Shown: positions 1 through 8,541 of the stretch, piece by piece
How positions within the stretch are numbered: the first letter of the stretch is position 1
Layout of the letters: the number at the start of each line of letters is the position of its first letter
Source of the DNA: CAZEHO01 sp964511945
GTDB lineage: Bacteria > Actinomycetota > Acidimicrobiia > Spongiisociales > UBA11373
DNA length: 64,000 nucleotides
Reading direction: 5' to 3'
NCBI GenBank assembly: GCA_964511945.1
Contig: CAZEHO010000011.1
Location: 13,117-77,116, forward strand
The notes under the pieces: model-generated
Databases searched by the model: none
The model's input: the letters and a program-made list of their open reading frames with translations, nothing else
What the model was told of the DNA's origin: nothing
Program-made: the position numbers and the translations under genes

Positions 1-85
1 TGGACTCGATCTCGTTGATTCGAGCAACGATCTGAGATCCGGCCCTCTTGTGCTTCTCTGTGATCAGAAGTACATCACCCAGCAT
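1..85 (-). CDS. 5' fragment of an unidentified gene
   Basis: An ATG at 85 on the minus strand opens a frame that runs without a stop to the window edge (28 codons visible), beginning MLGDVLLITEKHK. It starts 12 bases beyond the stop of the beta-PGM/GH65 gene and has the same direction, so it would be the next gene of that transcript. Too little is visible to name a family. The frame is short enough that chance is possible. Confidence 0.4.
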   Translation of the reverse strand, partial: MLGDVLLITEKHKRAGSQIVARINEIES

Positions 86-97
86 CACGTCCCCATC

Positions 98-3000
98 TCA
101 TTCGATATCCAGCGTGGTCCACACATCGGCCGCTAAGGAGTGTGTACCACCGCCAACGGTGACCGCCGCCGGCCGGTCGACTCGAACCCTGATCTTCTCG
201 CGGCCAACCTCGAAGTGGTAGCGCACACCCCGGAACCCCACGTTGAAACGCACTGTCCGCCAGCGTGCCGGCAGACAAGGAGCCACGCTCACTGCCGGGC
301 CGCCGATGTCGAGGCCGGCGTACGCGCGAAGCGCCAGCAGAACCGTGCCTGCCATCACTCCCGTGTGGATTCCTTCCTTGGTGGTGCCGCCCTGCGTGTC
401 GGTGTAGTCGCTGAGCAGGGCCTGGCGGAAGAGCTCCCAACTGACCTCCGGGCAACCCGCCCGGCTGGCCAGGTCGGCGTGCACCAGCCTGCTGAGCGTT
501 GATCCGTGGGATGTTCGTTCGAGGTAATAGGCGAAGTTGCGCCGGAGAAACTCAGGCCCCGGCTCGTAGCCCAGCGAGCTCAGGATCGTCCGCAACTCGT
601 GGTCCGACAGCACGAAGAAGGGCATGAGCGCATCCGCCTGCTTGGCGACCTTGTACTCATCCGGTGACTTGCCCTCCGCCTTCAGGAGACGGTCCATGCG
701 TCCAATCGAACGGTATTCCTGTCGATAGGCGTCCCAATCCAGATCCTCGAGCTCGAAATAGCCGTCGAACTGCTCGAGTACGCCATCGTCAGAGATGCAG
801 AGATTCAGTCTCGCCGCAATGTCGTCCCAGGCCTCAGATTCCTCGTCGTTGAGCCCCGTCTTGGCTGCAACCCGCCGCCTCGCCTCCGGCCCGATCGCGA
901 TGAGAACCTGTGCTGTCGTCCGCAGCAGCCAGGCCACCATGATGTTGGTATAGCTGTTGTCCTTGACGCCCCCGGAGTCGGCTCCCGGATACTTCTCATG
1001 GAACTCATCCGGCCCCATCACACCGGAGATCTCGTAGCGTCCGGTCTCGGTATTGAAGCTCGAAATGCCGGCCCAGAAACGGGCGAGTTCGACGAACATC
1101 TCGGCGCCGTAGTCGCTGAGGAACTCCATGTCATGAGTGGCCGCGTAGTACTCCCATGTACCGAATGCGACTGCCAGTGAGACGTGCCGTTGCAGCGAGC
1201 TGTAGTCGGGTCCCCACCTGCCCGAAACCGGATTGAGATGAACCGTCGGCGTCTCTTCACGGCCATCGCTCCCGCTCTGCCACGGATACATTGCCCCTTC
1301 GTAGCCATGCTCCCGCGCGTATCCACGGGCCGCACCGAGACGCCGGTGCCGGTATAGCAGCGATGCCCTGGCGGTGTCCGGGAAGTGCAGGTTGTACAGC
1401 GGCAGGATGAACAGCTCATCCCAGAAGATGTGCCCTCGGTATGCCTCCCCATGCAGACCCCGAGCGGGAATACCCACGTCCAAGGCCGCGGTGTGTGGCG
1501 ATGCCGTCACGACACAGTGGTACAGGTGCAACCGCAGAATCTTCTGACTCATCCGATCGCCGTCGATCGCGACGTCGACCCGTTCCCAGATGGTTTGCCA
1601 CGCTCGCTCACTCGCCGCTCGAATCTCGTCGAATGAGGAATCCGCCACAGCCGCGGTCGCCGACGCTAGCGGCTCGAGGCTGTCCCCATCGTTCGAGGTG
1701 AATATGGCGACAAGCTTGTCGACTTCGACGGCTTGGCCATCTGTGACGTCAACGTCCAACCGGCTCTGCGCCGAGGCATTTCCCAGGTCGAAGCGGACCT
1801 TTGGCTCCAGGGCACCGCCATCGAGCCGGACGCTCAGCCGGGCGACGGCAGCGATCTCGATCCCGGACTCGTTCGTCCGCACAACAACCGAACTCGTGTC
1901 GGTTTCGCCGTGCACACCGACCGGCTCCAGGTGGTGATTCGCAAGCGCGGCGTACCGCTCGACGCCCCCGTTGACCAGATCACCGTCAAGACCGGACCGG
2001 ATCGACAACGTGCCCGAGTAGTTCAGCGGGGTCACGACGTAGCGCAGGGCCGCCAGGTGTGGATCGGCCATGCTGGCCAACCGCCACGACCGGACTTCTG
2101 TTTCCCGGCCCTGCGCATCGCTGACCCGGATGGTGCGCTGCAGGACACCGGTGCGAAAGTCGAGACCACGGGAGAACTCGAGGATCCGCCATTCGTTTGG
2201 ATCGAACCAGTCGCCGCCGTCGACGCGAAACGTCATCGGCAACCAATTGGTGCAGTTCACCAGGTCCTCGTTCTCGACATCCCGGCCCCCGATGAGGGAC
2301 GACAAACGGTTGTACACGCCGGCGATGTACGTGCCCGGGTAGTTGCCGGCGCCCGCAGCGCATTCCTCCTGTGCGCCACGGGTACCGAAGTAGCCGTTGC
2401 CCACCGTGAGCAGCGCCTCACGGGTGGACTCCAATTCGGGGAGGTACTCGTTGTCGCTCAGCGACCACTGCTCGGCCACCAGACCCTCTGCGAACCAGTG
2501 CTCGATCCCGGCGACATCGATCTCGCCGAGATCTCCAACAACGACGTCGGCCCCGTTGACCCGCAGCTCGTGCTGGTTGTCCTCGCGGGCAACCCCCAGC
2601 ACGAGACCGAAGCCACCGGCCGCACCCGCCTGGACCCCCGATACGGCGTCCTCCACGACCACCGCCCGGTCGTACGCAGCGCCGAGGTTGTCACTAGCCA
2701 CGGTGAAGATGTCGGGCTCCGGTTTCCCCCGCAGACCCAACTCGGCGGAGACCACTCCATCGACCCGGGTGTCGAATAGCCCGAGCAGCCCTGTGGACTC
2801 GAGGACCGATTTGCAGTTCCTGCTCGATGACGCCACACCAATGCGGATGCCACGGCGTTTCAGATCGTTGATCAGATCCACGGAGGTGGTGAACACCTCG
2901 GCGCCCTCGTGCTGGATGATCTCGTTGAACAGCTGATTCTTCCGATTCCCCAAACCACACACCGTCTCGGCTTCGGGCGGATCACCCGGGTCCCCAAACG

Positions 3001-3241
3001 GGAGCTCGATGCCGCGGGAATCGAGAAACGAGGCAATCCCCTTGCTTCGCGGCTTGCCATCGACGAACGGGAGGTAGTCACCGGTGTGAGTGAACTGTCG
3101 GAACGCTTCGCCGCGTTCTGCTTCCCGGCGACGTAGGTACTCGTCGAACATCTGCTTCCATGCCCTGCTGTGGACCGACGCCGTCGAGGTGATCACACCA
3201 TCGAGATCAAAGATGACGGCATCGAAAGCTCGCTCCTGCAT
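98..3241 (-). CDS. Fused beta-phosphoglucomutase / glycoside hydrolase family 65 phosphorylase
   Basis: A 1047-residue cytosolic fusion. Residues ~1-250 are a HAD-superfamily beta-phosphoglucomutase with the nucleophile motif DLDGVIT (Asp12, Asp14), the SSS motif and the EDA-type acidic motif. Residues ~260-1040 are a GH65 glycosidase/phosphorylase: N-terminal beta-sandwich, (alpha/alpha)6 catalytic barrel and C-terminal sheet. MGPDEFHEK contains the expected general acid, Glu746. GH65 enzymes split alpha-linked disaccharides (trehalose, maltose, kojibiose), usually with phosphate, to beta-glucose 1-phosphate and glucose. The mutase domain would convert beta-glucose 1-phosphate to glucose 6-phosphate, so the fusion channels the product into central metabolism. 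In mycobacteria the two activities are adjacent separate genes. The disaccharide cannot be read from sequence. Upstream lies a hairpin-rich leader (3400-3501). Confidence 0.93.
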   Translation of the reverse strand: MQERAFDAVIFDLDGVITSTASVHSRAWKQMFDEYLRRREAERGEAFRQFTHTGDYLPFVDGKPRSKGIASFLDSRGIELPFGDPGDPPEAETVCGLGNRKNQLFNEIIQHEGAEVFTTSVDLINDLKRRGIRIGVASSSRNCKSVLESTGLLGLFDTRVDGVVSAELGLRGKPEPDIFTVASDNLGAAYDRAVVVEDAVSGVQAGAAGGFGLVLGVAREDNQHELRVNGADVVVGDLGEIDVAGIEHWFAEGLVAEQWSLSDNEYLPELESTREALLTVGNGYFGTRGAQEECAAGAGNYPGTYIAGVYNRLSSLIGGRDVENEDLVNCTNWLPMTFRVDGGDWFDPNEWRILEFSRGLDFRTGVLQRTIRVSDAQGRETEVRSWRLASMADPHLAALRYVVTPLNYSGTLSIRSGLDGDLVNGGVERYAALANHHLEPVGVHGETDTSSVVVRTNESGIEIAAVARLSVRLDGGALEPKVRFDLGNASAQSRLDVDVTDGQAVEVDKLVAIFTSNDGDSLEPLASATAAVADSSFDEIRAASERAWQTIWERVDVAIDGDRMSQKILRLHLYHCVVTASPHTAALDVGIPARGLHGEAYRGHIFWDELFILPLYNLHFPDTARASLLYRHRRLGAARGYAREHGYEGAMYPWQSGSDGREETPTVHLNPVSGRWGPDYSSLQRHVSLAVAFGTWEYYAATHDMEFLSDYGAEMFVELARFWAGISSFNTETGRYEISGVMGPDEFHEKYPGADSGGVKDNSYTNIMVAWLLRTTAQVLIAIGPEARRRVAAKTGLNDEESEAWDDIAARLNLCISDDGVLEQFDGYFELEDLDWDAYRQEYRSIGRMDRLLKAEGKSPDEYKVAKQADALMPFFVLSDHELRTILSSLGYEPGPEFLRRNFAYYLERTSHGSTLSRLVHADLASRAGCPEVSWELFRQALLSDYTDTQGGTTKEGIHTGVMAGTVLLALRAYAGLDIGGPAVSVAPCLPARWRTVRFNVGFRGVRYHFEVGREKIRVRVDRPAAVTVGGGTHSLAADVWTTLDIE

Positions 3242-3399
3242 GGGCCTTCACTCTCTCCCGCGCTGATGTTGAGCTGGAGGTGACCGGATGCACGATAGAC
3301 CCCCTCGGACCGGGGGGATTCGTGCGGTCTTTCCACGACTGCGACGGGCGCCGGATTCAGGGCGCGGAGAGACCCGGAGACACTTCAGCGTCGCCGCCG

Positions 3400-3501
3400 C
3401 CGTGAGAGGACCAGCTCACGGATCTCCGGGTCCAGTGGTCCGGGTGGGAGTCGCCACCTACCGGGCAATACCCGGAAGCGGCCACCCCTAGATGGCCGCT
3501 T
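3400..3501 (-). promoter_or_regulatory. Array of four hairpins in the leader of the GH65 gene
   Basis: Four back-to-back inverted repeats: 3476-3501 (perfect 9-bp stem, 8-nt loop), 3461-3475 (5-bp stem), 3443-3458 (5-bp stem) and 3400-3421 (perfect 7-bp stem, 8-nt loop). On the minus strand they follow a 14-codon ORF whose TAA sits in the first stem, which is the layout of an attenuator or structured 5' leader. They could also form a terminator for the small gene at 3710-3898. The remaining 3242-3399 stretch holds no convincing gene; a further short GC hairpin occurs near 3300-3320. It matches no riboswitch I recognise. Confidence 0.45.
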
Positions 3502-3544
3502 AGCGCCCGGCCACCTCCAGGGTCCTGTCAATACTTCCACTCAC
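3500..3544 (-). CDS. Possible 14-residue leader peptide with a near-perfect Shine-Dalgarno
   Basis: GTG at 3544 opens a 14-codon frame (VSGSIDRTLEVAGR, TAA at 3500-3502). About ten bases upstream of the GTG, 3549-3564 read on the minus strand is AGAAAGGAGGTGGTCC, complementary over almost its whole length to the 3' tail of 16S rRNA. That is far longer than any other ribosome-binding site in the window. The stop codon lies inside the first of four hairpins leading to the GH65 gene. No codon enrichment suggests amino-acid sensing. Coding status is inferred only from the ribosome-binding site. Confidence 0.3.
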   Translation of the reverse strand: MSGSIDRTLEVAGR

Positions 3545-3709
3545 TTTTGGACCACCTCCTTTCTCTGGTGGCGACATGGTGCCACAGCAGGCGCAGAAAC
3601 ACCATGTGTTGCCGGGTGGTGAGTCGCCTGGACGACATTCCGGGGCAGAGGTGAACACGACAAACTCCCCGGCTGTCATCGGGTGAGGCCGGCCGCCGTG
3701 GCGACGGGA

Positions 3710-3898
3710 TCAGCTCGCGGCGCGCTTCGGCGGGCTGGGGATCTGGGCGGGCCGGGGCACCGGGTTGTAGTGCCGCCAGCAGTGCTCGTGCTTGTTGTAC
3801 CTGGAGATCACCGTGATGCAGCCCGGATGAGCGCACTGACGGTTCTCCGCGTAAACCTTGGCCGCCCTTCTGCCGGCGACCTGCTTGATCGAACTCAT
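3710..3898 (-). CDS. Small Cys/His (zinc-binding-like) protein, 62 aa
   Basis: A 62-residue basic protein beginning MSSIKQVAGRR, with Cys22, Cys27, Cys40 and His43 (CAHPGC...HCWRH) spaced like a small treble-clef or zinc ribbon. A GGGAG ribosome-binding site lies ~10 bases before the ATG. A longer frame upstream runs antisense through the alcohol dehydrogenase gene, so the internal ATG was chosen. It diverges from the dehydrogenase gene with ~100 bases between the two starts. Function unknown; the ligand pattern suggests zinc binding, perhaps nucleic-acid contact (inference). Confidence 0.6.
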   Translation of the reverse strand: MSSIKQVAGRRAAKVYAENRQCAHPGCITVISRYNKHEHCWRHYNPVPRPAQIPSPPKRAAS

Positions 3899-3998
3899 CG
3901 CCACAACTCTCCCACAGAGCGCGAAGTTCGGCAAAGTGAGAATCCCCAGGAAGCAAGGGGTTTCTGCCGGAATCGGCCCCGTCCGGTACCGTCGGCTC

Positions 3999-4994
3999 AT
4001 GCGAGCCGAGCAACTCGCCGAACCCGGCCCAATCGAGGACCGACCTCTGCGGTCGGCAGAGCTCGCAGACCCGACGCCGGCAGCCGGTGAACTGGTGCTC
4101 TCGATCACGGCCTGCGGTGTCTGCCGGACCGATCTCCAGATCGTCGAAGGCGACCTCGCACCACGCCGGATGCCGGTCATCCCGGGTCACCAGGCGATCG
4201 GCCGGGTCGCTGCGGTCGGTGAGGGGGTCACCGGCTGGAACATCGGGGATCGTGCCGGAGTCGGCTGGCTCGGCGCGACCTGCGGCCGGTGCCGGTTCTG
4301 CACCTCCGGTCGGGAGAACCTGTGTGCGGAGGCCAGGTTCACCGGATGGGATCGCGACGGTGGATACGCCGAGGCGATGACCGTCGATGCCGGCTTTGCA
4401 CTCAGGCTTCCCAGCGGACCCGAGGACCTGGCGCTGGCACCGCTGATGTGCGGCGGGGTGATCGGATATCGATCCTTGAAGATGGCCGGAGTCCGCCCGG
4501 GTTCCCGTCTCGGGCTGTACGGATTCGGTGCCTCCGCCCTGCTGGCCCTGCAGGTGGCGCGACACTGGGACTGTGAGGTGTTCGTGGCGACCCGCTCAGA
4601 GCCGGAACGCCGCCGTGCCCGGGAGATGGGTGCGGCTTGGGCCGGCGGCTACGACGAGCAGCCACCGGTGCCCCTCGACGCCGCCATCACCTTTGCCCCG
4701 GCGGGTGATGTAGTGGTCCGTGCTCTCGAGGCGCTCGATCGGGGCGGCATCGTTGCCATCAACGCCATCCATCTCGATCGGATCCCCGAGTTTCCATACG
4801 AACCCCTGTGGCTGGAACGCCAGATCCGCAGCGTTGCCAACTTCACCCTTACCGATGCGAATGAATTCCTGACGCTGGCCGCTGAGATTCCGATCGACAC
4901 AGTTGTCGACCCCTATCCCCTGGCGCAAGCGAACATCGCCTTACTACGGCTCAGAGACGGGGACATCTCCGGTGCCGCAGTCCTGACCATGTGA
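3999..4994 (+). CDS. Zinc-dependent alcohol dehydrogenase (MDR family)
   Basis: A 331-residue medium-chain dehydrogenase. Catalytic zinc ligands are Cys42 (CGVCRTDL) and His64 (PGHQAIG). The structural zinc knuckle is Cys95, Cys98, Cys101 and Cys109. The NAD(P)-binding Rossmann domain follows, with LYGFGASALLALQVAR. It oxidises an alcohol or reduces an aldehyde in the cytosol; substrate unknown. The ATG at 3999 was chosen because the protein aligns to the family from there and the 47 codons upstream overlap the divergent small gene. It nearly abuts the downstream MBL gene, suggesting co-transcription. Confidence 0.88.
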   Translation: MRAEQLAEPGPIEDRPLRSAELADPTPAAGELVLSITACGVCRTDLQIVEGDLAPRRMPVIPGHQAIGRVAAVGEGVTGWNIGDRAGVGWLGATCGRCRFCTSGRENLCAEARFTGWDRDGGYAEAMTVDAGFALRLPSGPEDLALAPLMCGGVIGYRSLKMAGVRPGSRLGLYGFGASALLALQVARHWDCEVFVATRSEPERRRAREMGAAWAGGYDEQPPVPLDAAITFAPAGDVVVRALEALDRGGIVAINAIHLDRIPEFPYEPLWLERQIRSVANFTLTDANEFLTLAAEIPIDTVVDPYPLAQANIALLRLRDGDISGAAVLTM

Positions 4995-5011
4995 CCCGAG
5001 AGGAGTCCGCC

Positions 5012-5923
5012 GTGGCCGCCACCTTTGAGCACTTCTCCGTCGAAGAAGCAGCCCCGGGGGTCTGGGCGCTGCTTGCCGGTGATACCGGAGCCTGCATCTC
5101 CAACGCTGCCGTCATCGACCTCGGCGACAAGACGGTGGTGGTCGACACGTTCATGACCCTGACGGCCGGGGATGAACTGGTCCGAGCGGTGGGAGCGCTC
5201 ACCGGCCGCACCGCGTTCCTCGCAGTCAACAGCCACTGGCACGACGATCACACCGGAGGTAACCAACTCCTCGGGCCGATCCCGATCGTCTCCACCCGGC
5301 GGACCACGGAGCTCATCGTGGAAACCAGTTCCGATCCGGCCGAATACGCCGCCGAGATCGAGGAGTACCTCGAGTGGACCAGACAGCGGGAGGCCGAGGC
5401 CGCCACCGACGAGGACCGGAGACGGGCCCGGGGTGCCCGGAACGCGGCGGAACTGGCCTTCGCCGACCGGCACCGGTTCCGGCTCACCCTGCCGAACACC
5501 TTCATCGAGGACCGGATGACGGTACGGGGAACCGAACGTGAGATCGACATCCTCACGTACGGAGGAGGCCACACCGAGAGCGACGTCTTCGTCAACTTGC
5601 AGGCCGAACGGCTCATCGTCGGTGGCGACCTGATCTGGGTCGACCGTCACCCCCGCACCAGAGACGGCGATCCCGGCTCGTGGGCACAGATCCTCGAACA
5701 GATGGTCGGGCTGTCGCCGGCTCGGTTGATCCCGGGGCATGGACCGGTTGCCGACGGCGGATACCTCGACACGTTGCAGGAGTACCTCTGGGAGGTGGAT
5801 CGCCTCGTATCCCACACCGATCTCACCGACGATCAGATTGCCGGCCTCCCGGTCCCGGCCGGGTCGGAGGACTGGCTCGGGCCGCACAACTTCGTCGACG
5901 GTGTGACCACCCTCAGGTCCTGA
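5012..5923 (+). CDS. Metallo-beta-lactamase-fold hydrolase
   Basis: A 303-residue MBL-fold protein with the full metal-binding set: HWHDDH at residues 75-80, GGGHTESD, VGGDLIW (bridging Asp) and PGHGPV. It is probably a cytosolic hydrolase of the glyoxalase II/quinoprotein-relay type; substrate unknown. The GTG at 5012 was preferred because GAGAGGAG sits six bases upstream. A GTG at 4991 overlapping the previous stop would add seven residues. Residues ~110-140 are an Arg/Glu-rich helix between the second and third metal motifs. Confidence 0.87.
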   Translation: MAATFEHFSVEEAAPGVWALLAGDTGACISNAAVIDLGDKTVVVDTFMTLTAGDELVRAVGALTGRTAFLAVNSHWHDDHTGGNQLLGPIPIVSTRRTTELIVETSSDPAEYAAEIEEYLEWTRQREAEAATDEDRRRARGARNAAELAFADRHRFRLTLPNTFIEDRMTVRGTEREIDILTYGGGHTESDVFVNLQAERLIVGGDLIWVDRHPRTRDGDPGSWAQILEQMVGLSPARLIPGHGPVADGGYLDTLQEYLWEVDRLVSHTDLTDDQIAGLPVPAGSEDWLGPHNFVDGVTTLRS

Positions 5924-5929
5924 CGACGG

Positions 5930-6706
5930 CTACTGCGTGTTCTCGGCCGCCATCGTCCGCAGACGTTCGGCGAACGAGCGATCGCCGGTGATCGTGATCG
6001 GAGCGAGCGGACCCCTCCCCCACAGCCAGAGATCGAGGTCCCATGCCGTGCCCCGGAGCACGGCGTCGGGTGTTTCGGTCGGCTCGACCATCAGGGCATC
6101 GGTGTCGTAAGTCGTCCCCGTGTTGGGTGAGGTGCCGGTGAAGCGGCCGAAGACCAGATCCCACGAGCCGCCGGCGTCGGTGCACTCGATCCGCATCGAG
6201 GTGCCGTCTGCGGTGAACTCACCCCACTCCGGAATGCCGGCGATCATCACGTTCAAGATCTCATCGACACCGTCGGAGGCGACGGCAGGATCGACCGGGG
6301 TGAGCGGGCCGCCGGCGGCCTGCTCCGCGTCGACCCGGTGAATCAGCGCCTCATGAGCCTGGCGGCGGCGCACCCAAGCCACCGTGTTCACGCCGGACCA
6401 GGTCCAGCACCCATCCTCAGGATTCCGCTCACCGAGTGCGGCAACGAGCCGGGCAGCTGCATCGCGGAACAGGGGCCGGATCGGGACCGTCGCCGGACGC
6501 TCGGCGCGTTCCACCTCATCCGGATCCTGTGCCAGCGCGTTGACAATGCCGCCCCAGAAGTACTGGACCTCCGTGAGGTGCCACGCAAGGTCGGCTGCAT
6601 CCCAGTCTGGACAACAGGGAACGGCGGCGCCGGAGCCGGCCGCGTCGAGGGCAAACGCAAAACGTTCCGATTCGGCTCGAACGATGTCGACGAAGTCGAT
6701 GAGCAT
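5930..6706 (-). CDS. Mycothiol-dependent maleylpyruvate isomerase / DinB-like enzyme
   Basis: A 258-residue protein beginning MLIDFVDIVRAESERF. The N-terminal four-helix DinB-like domain has WHLTEVQ and RRQAHEALIHRVDAE, which supply the His/Glu/His metal ligands typical of the actinobacterial maleylpyruvate isomerase family. A C-terminal alpha/beta domain ends with DLWLWGRG, as in family members. Such enzymes use mycothiol as cofactor for isomerisation or detoxification. It converges on the MBL gene with only six bases between stops. The start at 6706 is by homology; no strong ribosome-binding site is visible. Confidence 0.82.
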   Translation of the reverse strand: MLIDFVDIVRAESERFAFALDAAGSGAAVPCCPDWDAADLAWHLTEVQYFWGGIVNALAQDPDEVERAERPATVPIRPLFRDAAARLVAALGERNPEDGCWTWSGVNTVAWVRRRQAHEALIHRVDAEQAAGGPLTPVDPAVASDGVDEILNVMIAGIPEWGEFTADGTSMRIECTDAGGSWDLVFGRFTGTSPNTGTTYDTDALMVEPTETPDAVLRGTAWDLDLWLWGRGPLAPITITGDRSFAERLRTMAAENTQ

Positions 6707-6774
6707 TGACCGGAGGGTACCGATGGTGCATCCGGTGTGCCGATGTCGCATGTTGCGGATAGTCTGTCGCCAAG

Positions 6775-7203
6775 ATGACCGCATCTCCCATCCCAGACCC
6801 CACCCTTCCGCCGGAGTCCCACTCCGGCGGTGATCGTTTCCACACCGCTCTCGAGATCTGCTCGCCGTACGTCGTCGGGGTGTTCGATCTCTCGGCGCGG
6901 GGTGGTCCCGAGCACACCATCGTGACCCGAGCCCGGTCGGCGGCTCACACCCGGAAGCTGGCAACGCGCCTCGGAGACTCGTTGGGTGCCAAAGCCGAAG
7001 GTGAAGCACCCGACGGAACCGATCCATGGATGGTGATCGACGGTAGAGATGTGGTCGTGCATCTGCTCACGGAGACATCGCTACATCGATTCGGCCTCGT
7101 CGATCTCTTCACGGAACGAGCCGAAACGCCCGACGACGTGTATGCCATCGCCGCCGTCGAACGCCTCGAGCAGACCTGGGCCCGGGTGAGGGCAGAGGAA
7201 TAG
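6775..7203 (+). CDS. RsfS/Iojap-family (ribosome silencing factor-like) protein
   Basis: A 142-residue protein that matches the RsfS/YbeB pattern: a segment equivalent to the family's 'LDLR...TDYFVI' strand (VGVFDLSARGGPEHTIVTRA), an alternating basic helix (HTRKLATRLGDSLG), then WMVIDGRDVVVHLL and the acidic tail region (FGLVDLFTE). RsfS binds uL14 and blocks subunit joining in starvation. Here the conserved Tyr-rich parts are diverged and the gene is not beside nadD, so it may be a second, specialised copy. Divergent from the DinB-like gene. Confidence 0.62.
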   Translation: MTASPIPDPTLPPESHSGGDRFHTALEICSPYVVGVFDLSARGGPEHTIVTRARSAAHTRKLATRLGDSLGAKAEGEAPDGTDPWMVIDGRDVVVHLLTETSLHRFGLVDLFTERAETPDDVYAIAAVERLEQTWARVRAEE

Positions 7204-7259
7204 GCACACCACCCGATCGGGCGTAGTCTCACTGCCGAGAGCCATCCCTGGGAGCCCGG

Positions 7260-8537
7260 ATGCGACGGTTGCTCACGCTCCTGTGTGCCGGCGCGCTGCT
7301 CATGGCAGCGTGCGGCGGCGGGCAAGCTGCACCGCTGACCACATCAACCACTTCGACCGTGCCATCGACCACCACGACGACGGCACCAACGACAACCAGT
7401 TCCTCGACGACCAGTTCCACCAGCAGTTCGTCCACGACCACCACGACCACCGAACCGCCACCGGAACCCATCGCCGTGCTCGAGGATCGGGGTCCGCTGG
7501 TTGCCGCGATCCAATTCGCCATCAGCTGCTCGGGCCTGGGACCGGTCACCGTGGACGGTGTGTTCGGGCCGAAGACGGAAGATGCGGTGAAGTTCGCCCA
7601 ACTCGACCTCGGCATGGACACCACGGGCGAGCCGACACAGGAGTTCTTCGATGAACTCAGTCGAGATTGCAGCGACCCCCGTCCGGTGACCTTCCGGTCC
7701 GGAACCACAACGCTGGAACTCGTCGGCAATGCTGCCGGCGGTGATGACGAGGTCTTCTCGATCGGGGTCCTTCGGATGCAGGAACTAACCGTCGAGGTCG
7801 ACGACGACAGCGACGTCGAGGTGTTGATCGAGGACCCCGACGGCGGCCTGCTGGGCCGATCCCGGGACAAGGGGTCGATCAGTGCCGACATCGACGAAAC
7901 CGGCACCTACCAGATCCGGGTCCGATCGGAGGACGTTGTGACCTTCGCGATCTCAGTGACCGTCCCGCCTCCCGATGTCGGACTTGCCGACATCGTGCTG
8001 CGGGGTGACGGACTGCAACTGGTGTCGTTCGGCGACCCTGCCAACGAGGTGATCACGTTCCTGGGCTGGGCGCTGGGACCCGCGGCCGAAGACACCGGCT
8101 GGATCGATGACGAGGCTTGCCACGGTGGAGCTCACCGCAGGATCAGCTGGCAGCTGACGCCCCCGACTGAAGACGGGATTCCCAGCATCCTGAGAATCCA
8201 TTTCACCGATTACGACGCCGATGCCCGGGTGTTCACCGACTACCGGTACAGCCGCGGGTTCGCCCCCGAAGCTCCTGCAGCCGCCAAAGGTGCGCTCTCG
8301 ACCCGCGATGGCTTGACCCTCGGGAGCAGCACGGCTGCGATCGAAGCCGTGTTCCCCGCAGCCGAGTACCTGTACCAGGGGCTGACCGGCGACGTAGTTG
8401 CCGACCTCGGAGGTGCATTGCCGGGCTTCTGGATCTGGCCCGCGATCGAAGTCGGACCGGACACCGACCTCACCAACCTGGCCGGATGGATTGCCGCCAT
8501 CGGCATGGGCCAGACGGGCTGTCCCGAACTGGAGTGA
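7260..8537 (+). CDS. Peptidoglycan-binding lipoprotein
   Basis: A 425-residue exported lipoprotein. The signal peptide ends in LMAAC, with Cys18 as the lipidated residue, followed by a Ser/Thr-rich linker to ~residue 75. A PG_binding_1-type domain (~78-140, with VDGVFGPKTEDAVKFAQ) is followed by a beta-rich domain resembling bacterial pre-peptidase C-terminal domains (~145-240) and a C-terminal domain with LTLGSSTAAIEAVFP. The last motif also occurs in the lipoprotein at 17564-18751. GGGAG precedes the ATG. Likely a cell-wall-associated protein of the outer membrane face; ligand unknown. Confidence 0.75.
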   Translation: MRRLLTLLCAGALLMAACGGGQAAPLTTSTTSTVPSTTTTTAPTTTSSSTTSSTSSSSTTTTTTEPPPEPIAVLEDRGPLVAAIQFAISCSGLGPVTVDGVFGPKTEDAVKFAQLDLGMDTTGEPTQEFFDELSRDCSDPRPVTFRSGTTTLELVGNAAGGDDEVFSIGVLRMQELTVEVDDDSDVEVLIEDPDGGLLGRSRDKGSISADIDETGTYQIRVRSEDVVTFAISVTVPPPDVGLADIVLRGDGLQLVSFGDPANEVITFLGWALGPAAEDTGWIDDEACHGGAHRRISWQLTPPTEDGIPSILRIHFTDYDADARVFTDYRYSRGFAPEAPAAAKGALSTRDGLTLGSSTAAIEAVFPAAEYLYQGLTGDVVADLGGALPGFWIWPAIEVGPDTDLTNLAGWIAAIGMGQTGCPELE

Positions 8538-8541
8538 CACC

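Noticed and set aside
1733..2779. Long plus-strand frame of 348 codons
   Set aside because: It is antisense to the well-supported GH65 domain and shows no domain or start signal.
3528..3638. 36-codon minus-strand frame beginning MSSRRLTTRQHM and ending at 3528
   Set aside because: Its ATG has no ribosome-binding site and its 3' part is simply the Shine-Dalgarno and mini-ORF region read in another frame.
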